A stretch of DNA of 64,000 nt. It comes from a bacterium (GTDB taxonomy: Bacteria > Oederibacteriota > CAKKQC01). The position numbers and the translations under genes are program-made. The stretch spans positions 215,543-279,542 of the forward strand of contig CAKKQC010000021.1 of the NCBI GenBank assembly GCA_919901855.1, read 5' to 3'. Of the stretch, positions 58,353 to 64,000 are shown piece after piece. The notes under the pieces are model-generated. The model saw nothing but the letters and a program-made list of their open reading frames with translations, did not search any database and was not told where the DNA came from. Every line of letters begins with the position of its first letter. Position 1 is the first letter of the stretch.

Positions 58353-61300
58353 ATGAGCAGGGGCCCCCGGTTCGACATCGCGCCCTTCGCACTGCCCGGT
58401 TGCGCACCCGGCGAGACCCGGTTCGAGGAGGCGCGCGACATCGTCGCGGTGGAGGCCGCATTCCGCGGCCCGGTTCCCGCCGGTATCGGCCTGTCCTATA
58501 TGCAGAGGACCTGGCCCCGGGTGCGGCTCGAACTCCTGCCCGACCTGGAGCGGCCGGGGTATTTCGGGTGGAGCGCCGTGGACGACCAGTTCAACTGCGC
58601 CTGGCGCCAGGGCGCCATCTCGACGAAGCGGGCCGGGCGCGCGGCGACCCTGGCCTTCCGGGGACTCTCGGCGGAGTTCGGGAAAGAGGTCGCCGGGTAC
58701 GACGTGGGCTTCCGCCGCACACTCGGGTTCCGGCTGGACGGCGCCGACCCCGCCTCCATCGCGCGGGTCCGGGTCTTCACGGCTTCCGAACCGGCGGAAA
58801 CCCGCCTCCGGGTCGAGCTGGACGCGGGGAAGAAGACCCCCCGGGGACCGGTCCGCATCTCCGGGTACAACGCCGTCGTGGGGGCCGTGCCCGGGCGGCC
58901 CGGGCGCGTCTTCGAGGTCGAGATCCGGCACATGAACCCGGACAGCCGCTACTGCCACGACGAGGGGCACCTGACCCTGGCTTTCGGCGGGGAGGAGTTC
59001 ACCGTCGGGCTCGTCGACATGGAGCGCCGGGGGCCGGCATGGAGCGCGGAGCACGGCGTCTTCATCTCCCCGGCGTCATGGGAGGGCGGGTTCGCCGCCT
59101 ACCGCGCGCGGAACCGGGGGACCCGGACCGTCCTCGCCGAGGTCAAGTCCCGCCCCGAGCACACGTACGACCATGCCCGGGGCGGCCAGCCCCGGGCCCA
59201 CCCGGTCAACTACAACCTGGGATGCAAGCACGCCCGCCAGCGGTTCTGGCTGGAGCCCAACGGCGACCTCGTCCTGCACCGCCGCAACGTGGTCGGCGTC
59301 ATCCAGCGCAAGGACCGGCCGCCCGCGTTCGAGGGCCGGGACACGGACCGGTTCCTCTGCCGGGGCAACGCCCGGCTCTTCTTCGGGCTGGAAACCTGGA
59401 CCTGCACGGGCCGCCGCCCCGACCCCCCGCCGGTTCCCGTCTACACGATCGAGATGAGGAAGGACGGGATGGAGCTGAGGCAGGAGTCTCTCTGCGTCCC
59501 CGTCATGCGGAGCATCCGGGCGGGGGAGCCGGCCGGGGACGAGGACACCGCCGCCCTCATGCGATTCACCTTCCGCAACGCCGGCGACTCGCCCCGGCAG
59601 GCCGGGCTCCGGGTCCGCTACTCCCAGGACTCGTGGCGTTACGGGGAATCCCTGGACCCCTACGGGGTCCCGGCGGCCGGGATGGACGGCCTGCGCCTCG
59701 CCGTAGGGCGGGCCTGGAGCCGGTTCGAGGGCCGGGAGGTGCTCCGGTTCGCGTTCACGGGAACGATGAAGGCCGCAGCGGCCGGCGGCGGCGCGGTCTT
59801 CGCCCGGCTGCTCGCGCCGGGTGCGACCTGCGAGGTCATCCTGCAGGTTCCCTACGTGGCGCCGGCCCCCGACGGCGGGGCCGCCGCCCTGCAACGCCTC
59901 GACTTCGGCCGGTGCCGCCGCGAGGTCGCGGCCTTCTGGCGGGCCGAGGTGGCCAAAGGCGCCCGGCTCGAGTGCCCGGAGCCCCCCTTCGGCGAGCTCC
60001 ACGATTCGCACCTCGTGCACGTGCAGGTGACCGACATCGCGATGCCGCGCGACCCCGCCCTGGTCAACACCTCGGTGGGCTCCTCGACCTACGGCAACTA
60101 CTCCAACGAGGCCTGCATGATCGTTCAGGAGCTGGACCAGCGGGGACTCCACGAGGAGGCCGCGAAGCGGCTCGCGGTCTGGGTCCGCTACCAGGGAACC
60201 GTCCCCCAGCCGGGCAACTTCACCGACCACCGCGGGATGTACTTCGGGGCGGGGGGATTCGAGTGCGGGGACTACAACCAGCACCACGGGTGGGTGCTCT
60301 GGTGTCTCGCCCAGCACTATCTCCTGACCCGGGACCGCCGGTGGCTGGCCGGGGTCGCGGAGTCGATGGTCCAGGGCGCGGACTGGGTGTTCCGGCAGCG
60401 GCGCAACACCATGCCGGGGCTCCCGCATTCGCGGGGGTGGGAGCGCGGCTTCCTCCCGGCGGGAAGCCTCGAGGACGTGACCGACTTCCACTACTGGCTC
60501 TCCACCAACTCGCTCACATGGCGCGGCTGCGACGCCGCCGCCGAGGTCCTCGGCACAATCGGCCATCCCGAGGCGGCCCGGCTTCGGCGCGAGGCCGAGG
60601 CGTACCGCGACGACCTGAAGCGCGGGTTCGACGGGATGCGGCGGCGGGCCCCGCTGGTCCGGTTGAAGGACGGCCGCTGGGTGCCGACCTACCCGAGCCG
60701 GCTCTACGTCCGGGGCCGCGACACCGGCTGGATACGCGAGGTCCTGGAGGGGTCGGTCTACCTCCTGATCTCCGGCCTCTACGGATCCCGGTCGAGGGAG
60801 GCGGACTGGATTCTCGAGGATTACCAGGACAACCGCTACCACGAGCCTCCCTACGGCTACCGGCTCGTGGACCACGGCCTCAACCTCTTCAACCGGGGCG
60901 GCTTCTCCATCCAGCCGAACCTGTTGGCGGGCCTCATGCCGCACCTCGACCGGGACGAACCCGAAGTCTATATCTGGATGTTCATGAACGCCTGGGCCTC
61001 CTGCTACCGGGAGGAGATCAACGCGATGTGCGAGCACCCCCTCCCGGAGCTCGGGTTCTCGAACAACGCCCAGTTCAAGACGAGCGACGAGGCCAACGCG
61101 GTCATGTGGCTCCGCTACATGTACGTCTACGGCACCCGGGACCTCCTGCACCTCGGGCGGGCGCTCCCGCGCGTCTGGCTCGCCGACGGCCGGGAGCCCG
61201 CCGTCACCGGGGTCGCCACCCGGTTCGGCCGGGTCGATGCGCGGTGGACGTCCCGGTCGGCGCAGGGCGCCATCCGGCTGGTGGCGAACCTGGACCTGGA

Positions 61301-61463
61301 ACTGGCCCCCCCGCGCCTGCTGGCCCGGTTCCGCCATCCTGAAGGGAAGAGGATGAAATACGCCGTGGTGAACGGCAGTAGGCGCCGGCCCGCCGACCCG
61401 GTCCGCGGTGACGTGGACCTCACGGGGTCGCGCGGAAGGGTCGTGGTCGAAGCCCGGTACTGA
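58353..61463 (+). CDS. Large six-hairpin glycosidase-like protein of unassigned family
   Basis: 1,036 residues, no signal peptide. The N-terminal 600 residues are beta-rich (DNCA-like WSAVDDQFNCAWRQGAISTKRAG, IRHMNPDSRYCHDEGHLTLAFGG, repeated TIEMRKDGMELRQESL-type strands). From about 560 to 960 an (alpha/alpha)6 toroid is likely: STYGNYSNEACMIVQELDQRGLHEEAAKRLAVWVRYQG, FECGDYNQHHGWVLWCLAQHYLLTRDRRWLAGVAESMVQGADWVF, and EEINAMCEHPLPELGFSNNAQFKTSDEANAVMWLRYMYVYGTRDLLHLG. The layout resembles six-hairpin glycosidases (GH15/63/65/78/95/127-like), but I recognise no named family. Cytoplasmic action is likely. Confidence 0.7.
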   Translation: MSRGPRFDIAPFALPGCAPGETRFEEARDIVAVEAAFRGPVPAGIGLSYMQRTWPRVRLELLPDLERPGYFGWSAVDDQFNCAWRQGAISTKRAGRAATLAFRGLSAEFGKEVAGYDVGFRRTLGFRLDGADPASIARVRVFTASEPAETRLRVELDAGKKTPRGPVRISGYNAVVGAVPGRPGRVFEVEIRHMNPDSRYCHDEGHLTLAFGGEEFTVGLVDMERRGPAWSAEHGVFISPASWEGGFAAYRARNRGTRTVLAEVKSRPEHTYDHARGGQPRAHPVNYNLGCKHARQRFWLEPNGDLVLHRRNVVGVIQRKDRPPAFEGRDTDRFLCRGNARLFFGLETWTCTGRRPDPPPVPVYTIEMRKDGMELRQESLCVPVMRSIRAGEPAGDEDTAALMRFTFRNAGDSPRQAGLRVRYSQDSWRYGESLDPYGVPAAGMDGLRLAVGRAWSRFEGREVLRFAFTGTMKAAAAGGGAVFARLLAPGATCEVILQVPYVAPAPDGGAAALQRLDFGRCRREVAAFWRAEVAKGARLECPEPPFGELHDSHLVHVQVTDIAMPRDPALVNTSVGSSTYGNYSNEACMIVQELDQRGLHEEAAKRLAVWVRYQGTVPQPGNFTDHRGMYFGAGGFECGDYNQHHGWVLWCLAQHYLLTRDRRWLAGVAESMVQGADWVFRQRRNTMPGLPHSRGWERGFLPAGSLEDVTDFHYWLSTNSLTWRGCDAAAEVLGTIGHPEAARLRREAEAYRDDLKRGFDGMRRRAPLVRLKDGRWVPTYPSRLYVRGRDTGWIREVLEGSVYLLISGLYGSRSREADWILEDYQDNRYHEPPYGYRLVDHGLNLFNRGGFSIQPNLLAGLMPHLDRDEPEVYIWMFMNAWASCYREEINAMCEHPLPELGFSNNAQFKTSDEANAVMWLRYMYVYGTRDLLHLGRALPRVWLADGREPAVTGVATRFGRVDARWTSRSAQGAIRLVANLDLELAPPRLLARFRHPEGKRMKYAVVNGSRRRPADPVRGDVDLTGSRGRVVVEARY

Positions 61464-61473
61464 CGGCGCCGGC

Positions 61474-62598
61474 TCAGTACTTCGCTGCGACCTCCAGGAA
61501 CTCCCTGACCCGGCCCAGCGTGGTCCGGGGCGTGATCGGGCTCCCCGTCGAAGCGAGGTACCCGCGGGCGAACTCCCGGGCCCCCGCCTGCCGCCGTACC
61601 TCGGCTTCCAGCTCCGAACCGGTCCCCTGTTCGAGCGTGCCCAGCGGATCCACGTTCCCCAGCACGGCGACCCTGTTCCCGAGCTTCCGCGCGATGTCCG
61701 GGAGGTCGTTGACGTAGCCCTTCATGCTGGCCTCCACGCCCACGACGTCGGCCCCGGTCGCGGCGACGAGGTCCAGCCGGTCGGCGACGCCGCCGAAGTA
61801 GTAGACGAAGGCCTGGTGGCCGTGGCGGTGTATCTCCTCCACGAGCGCGCGGGTCACGGGAAGGCAGAACCGCTCGTACTGCGCGGGCGAGATGGCATCC
61901 GAGGTGGCGAGCGACTCGTCCACGAAGATGCCGTGCCCCCCGCAGGCGGCGAGCGCCCTGACCTCCTCGATCGAGGATGCCAGCGCTTTCCGGGCGATAT
62001 AGTCGAGGAGCCCCGGGTCCTCGACCATCATCTCCAGCAGGGCCGACTCCCCGGTGAACGGCTGGACGGAGAACAGCGTCCCGATGACCCCGCCGGACAG
62101 GACGAAGTGATCCGCGCCCATCCCCTCCACGACGGCCCGGACGTAGTCGTACCGGCCGGACTCCAGGGCCTGCCGGACCGGGGTCGGACGCATCATCCGG
62201 TCGGCGTCCCCGCGCGTGCGGACGTGCCGCTCCTCGTTGGCGGCGAAGTCCATGGCGTGCCCGCTGACCGTCTCCAGCGAGGTCCACGAGTCGTTCCGCC
62301 TGTCGTGCCGCCACGGCTTCCCGTTCTTCTCCACGACCTCGACGCTTTCCCGTTCCCCGTGCGAGGGGGCGCCGTGCGGCTGGAGGATATCGAACGGGGT
62401 CTGCCGGTGCATCTCGCGGAAGACCCGGAGGTAGTCGGCCGGCCCGGCGTTCATCCACTGCGCCCAGTGCCAGTTGGGCCGCCCGGTGTATTCCCCGAAG
62501 TGGTCGAGCTGGAACAGGCCCACGTAGGGGGAGGTCACCGGCGTCGGGCCGGCGGGCCGTCCTTCCAGTGCGGAGAAGACGCGTTCCTTGGTCGTCAT
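61474..62598 (-). CDS. Uroporphyrinogen decarboxylase (UROD) family protein, second copy
   Basis: 374 residues from ATG 62598. UROD-family barrel: TTKERVFSALEGRPAGPTPVTSPYVGLFQLDHF, LESGRYDYVRAVVEGMGADHFVLSGGVIGTLFSV, GGHGIFVDESLATSDAISPAQYERFCLPVTRAL, AFVYYFGGVADRLDLVAATGADVVGVEASMKGYVNDL and LGNVDPLGTLEQGT. The H-x-C zinc site is replaced (YYFGG), so it is not a standard MtaA-type enzyme. It is only distantly similar to the protein at 27467. It converges with the six-hairpin gene (10-bp gap). Function unknown; catabolic methyl transfer is a guess. Confidence 0.8.
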   Translation of the reverse strand: MTTKERVFSALEGRPAGPTPVTSPYVGLFQLDHFGEYTGRPNWHWAQWMNAGPADYLRVFREMHRQTPFDILQPHGAPSHGERESVEVVEKNGKPWRHDRRNDSWTSLETVSGHAMDFAANEERHVRTRGDADRMMRPTPVRQALESGRYDYVRAVVEGMGADHFVLSGGVIGTLFSVQPFTGESALLEMMVEDPGLLDYIARKALASSIEEVRALAACGGHGIFVDESLATSDAISPAQYERFCLPVTRALVEEIHRHGHQAFVYYFGGVADRLDLVAATGADVVGVEASMKGYVNDLPDIARKLGNRVAVLGNVDPLGTLEQGTGSELEAEVRRQAGAREFARGYLASTGSPITPRTTLGRVREFLEVAAKY

Positions 62599-62607
62599 GT
62601 CGAGAGG

Positions 62608-62613
62608 ATGATA
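62608..62613 (-). promoter_or_regulatory. TATCAT -10 box, leaderless UROD start
   Basis: Nine nt before ATG 62598 on the minus strand. Confidence 0.5.
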
Positions 62614-62743
62614 CACGAAACGCCGCCGTTGCGGCTCCGCGGTCCGGATGACATCATGAGCCCAGGATGACCAGGACGGGATTGAGATCCAGCCGCGGGG
62701 TATCCCACCGGACAGGGCGCGTGGCTGCGGGGATGACTCAGGC

Positions 62744-63652
62744 GTGAAGATGCACGAGGACGAACTCGACGTCGATGCCGAGTTGGTTCGGCACCTCATT
62801 GCGGACCAGTTTCCGCAGTGGTCGAATCTGCCGATCCACCAAGTCGCACCGGCAGGAACAGTGAATGCCATCTTCCGGGTGGGCGATGCTCTGGCAGTCC
62901 GTCTTCCGCTCCACTCGGGCGATTCGGGCGCAGTCCGGGAATGGTTGGCTGAAGAGGCCCGCGCAGCGTTTGAGTTCGGAGCCGTTTCCCCTGTTCCGTC
63001 GCCTAGACCGATCGCGCAGGGAGAGCCAGGGCACGGCTATCCGCTGCCTTGGTGTGTTCAGACGTGGTTGCCCGGACGTGACGCCATCGTAGAAGATCCC
63101 GCAGGCTCCCCGGCCTTCGCTCGGGACCTCGCGAACCTGCTTGCTTGTCTGCGCGCGGCCGACACTCGAGGGCGGCGCTTCGCTGGTGGAGAGCGCGGAG
63201 GGCGCGGGGGGCATCTCCCGGACCACGACGAGTGGATGCGCCTATGCTTCGCGAAGAGTGAGGGACTGGTCGACGTGGTGAGATTGCGGTCGCTGTGGGA
63301 GGATCTGCGGGTCCTTCCGGAAATGGACCGGGACGTCATGTGCCACGGCGACCTGACCCCGCAGAACGTTCTGGTCGCCGCGACCCGCTTGGCCGGAGTC
63401 CTCGATACTGGCGGATTTGGCGCTGCCGATCCGGCGCTCGATCTGGTGTCGGTGTGGCACCTGCTGGATCATGAGCGGAGGGAGCTAGTGCGGCAACAGT
63501 TGCAGTGCGGCGACGTTCAGTGGCGCCGCGGGATGGCATGGGCGCTCCAGCAGGCAATGGGTCTTGTCTGGTACTACGCCGAGACGAACCCGGTCATGAG
63601 CCGGTGGGGCCTGCGTACTCTGGATCGGCTTCTTGGCGCGTCCGCCGCATAG
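62744..63652 (+). CDS. APH-family phosphotransferase (aminoglycoside phosphotransferase-like)
   Basis: 302 residues from GTG 62744 (ATG 62750 is equally possible). Kinase-like APH fold: VAPAGTVNAIFRVGDALAVRLP with the N-lobe loop, PWCVQTWLPGRDA hinge, VMCHGDLTPQNVLV catalytic loop and GVLDTGGFGAADPALDLVSVWHLL metal-binding Asp. Family members phosphorylate aminoglycosides, sugars or other small molecules; resistance is not implied. Lower GC at codon third positions than the glycosidase genes and the location next to a tRNA remnant suggest horizontal acquisition. Confidence 0.85.
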   Translation: MKMHEDELDVDAELVRHLIADQFPQWSNLPIHQVAPAGTVNAIFRVGDALAVRLPLHSGDSGAVREWLAEEARAAFEFGAVSPVPSPRPIAQGEPGHGYPLPWCVQTWLPGRDAIVEDPAGSPAFARDLANLLACLRAADTRGRRFAGGERGGRGGHLPDHDEWMRLCFAKSEGLVDVVRLRSLWEDLRVLPEMDRDVMCHGDLTPQNVLVAATRLAGVLDTGGFGAADPALDLVSVWHLLDHERRELVRQQLQCGDVQWRRGMAWALQQAMGLVWYYAETNPVMSRWGLRTLDRLLGASAA

Positions 63653-63674
63653 GTCGTGTCGGGGGACGCATCCC

Positions 63675-63690
63675 AAGTACTCAAGTACTC
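63675..63690. repeat. Tandem octamer AAGTACTC x2
   Basis: Two perfect adjacent copies between the APH stop and the tRNA remnant. Could be a recombinase or repressor site, or chance. Confidence 0.4.
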
Positions 63691-63711
63691 TCCAGGAGAA
63701 TGAGACAAGGA

Positions 63712-63729
63712 CTGGGCCAGCTCGGGATC
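63712..63729. repeat. 18-bp direct repeat derived from a tRNA 3' end, right copy
   Basis: Same sequence and orientation as 56650-56667; here it is part of a longer tRNA-like half. Confidence 0.55.
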
Positions 63730-63754
63730 GAACCGAGGACACCCAACTTAAAAG
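63713..63754 (-). pseudogene. 3' half of a tRNA-Lys(UUU)-like gene, probable attachment-site remnant
   Basis: On the minus strand, from anticodon loop CTTTTAA through a five-base anticodon-stem strand (GTTGG), a paired T-arm (CTCGG TTCGATC CCGAG), acceptor strand CTGGCCC and discriminator A. The 5' half is absent: the bases before the loop do not pair with GTTGG and no GGGCCAG follows. A half tRNA broken at the anticodon loop is what tyrosine-integrase insertion leaves. Not a functional tRNA. Confidence 0.65.
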
Positions 63755-63829
63755 TTCGAAGGGGTGTCAAAGAGGCCCGGAACAGGCTCGCAGACTCGAT
63801 CAAGGCATAACTACCAGTGGGCTCGCAGA

Positions 63830-63858
63830 CCCGCATGGAGAAAGGAAATCCATGCGGG
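63830..63858 (+). terminator. Intrinsic terminator
   Basis: CCCGCATGGA, nine-base A-rich loop, TCCATGCGGG: perfect 10-bp stem followed by TTCTGTCTTCTT. Reads as a plus-strand terminator about 180 bp after the APH gene. Confidence 0.7.
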
Positions 63859-63907
63859 TTCTGTCTTCTTCGCGGGACGAGGATCATTCGCTCCGAAATG
63901 CGACGTG

Positions 63908-64000
63908 TCAGGTGTCAGAAGGGTTTGGGTGTCTATGGGTATATGTTGGCATATGTTGGCGGGAAAGTTGGCAAGAAGTTGGCATGTTTAGTTTGGGTGT
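63908..64000 (-). CDS. C-terminal tail of an unidentified minus-strand gene (cut by window edge)
   Basis: The minus strand is open from the edge to TGA 63910-63908 and encodes about 30 residues with a repeated MPT/Cys-Gln pattern (NMPTSCQL, QHMPTYTHRHPNPSDT). The DNA is visibly AT-richer and carries repeated GTTGGCA units. Being next to a tRNA half, a recombinase or integrase tail is conceivable, but nothing here proves it. The rest of 63653-63907 has no gene. Confidence 0.25.
   Translation of the reverse strand, partial: TPKLNMPTSCQLSRQHMPTYTHRHPNPSDT

Noticed and set aside
63713..63790. Intact tRNA-Lys
   Set aside because: Anticodon-stem 5' strand does not pair and no acceptor 5' strand is present; only the 3' half exists.
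63505..63810. Plus-strand peptide containing GQLGIEPRTPNLK
   Set aside because: A translated tRNA gene, a well-known spurious annotation; the DNA is the tRNA-Lys half on the minus strand.

Overview
GC-rich (about two thirds G+C by eye), gene-dense bacterial chromosome segment dominated by carbohydrate-active enzymes. No rRNA, complete tRNA or other marker gene is present. The load of glycoside hydrolases, GH140 and GH116 proteins, UroD-family proteins and DUF11 secreted proteins suits an uncultured polysaccharide degrader of the Planctomycetota/Lentisphaerota/Armatimonadota/Hydrogenedentota kind; I cannot place it more precisely.

Layout. (1) 1-14.7 kb, plus strand: tail of a GH5-like cellulase, GH29 fucosidase, GH51/GH39-like arabinofuranosidase, GH43 and GH95 fucosidase, then an RbsB/RbsA/RbsC-type sugar importer followed by a zinc dehydrogenase and an aldo/keto reductase. 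Many junctions are 4-bp ATGA overlaps. It reads as one debranch, import and oxidise unit, with L-fucose a plausible sugar. (2) 15-25.5 kb: two tandem secreted DUF11 proteins of about 1,260 residues, then a paralogue of the GH51/GH39-like enzyme with a decayed GH29 fragment beside it. (3) 25.6-33.8 kb: a GH140 gene coupled to hicA-hicB, a UroD-GH9 pair, a minus-strand small-protein/nucleotidyltransferase/HAD operon, and a second GH140. (4) 33.9-46.5 kb: GH116, GH42, GH16, a sugar isomerase plus Gfo/Idh/MocA pair bracketed by a 21-bp direct repeat, then GH9 and a GH51-like enzyme. (5) 46.5-48.5 kb: toxin-antitoxin patch (Panacea-domain pair, MntA-HepT), gene fragments and a long inverted repeat. 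(6) 48.5-56.5 kb: GH78, a GH5-like clan-A enzyme, a beta-helix protein and a GH39-like enzyme. (7) 56.5-64 kb: another small-protein/nucleotidyltransferase pair, a methyltransferase, a 1,036-residue six-hairpin glycosidase-like protein, a second UroD protein, an APH-family kinase, a tRNA-Lys 3'-half remnant, a terminator and AT-richer DNA at the edge.

Together the enzymes suit complex plant or algal wall glycans: fucosylated xyloglucan (GH5, GH29, GH95, GH43) and pectin side chains (GH78, GH140 apiosidase-like, GH51-like, beta-helix). Substrates are inferred from families only.

Two regulatory patterns stand out. First, many transcription-unit starts carry a TANNNT -10 box 6-10 nt before the start codon and no Shine-Dalgarno, as expected for leaderless mRNAs, while internal operon genes use stop-start overlaps or clear Shine-Dalgarno sites. 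Second, the same 30-bp promoter with a CCGGG-N7-CCCGG inverted repeat in its spacer lies upstream of two carbohydrate genes 20.7 kb apart, which suggests a small regulon.
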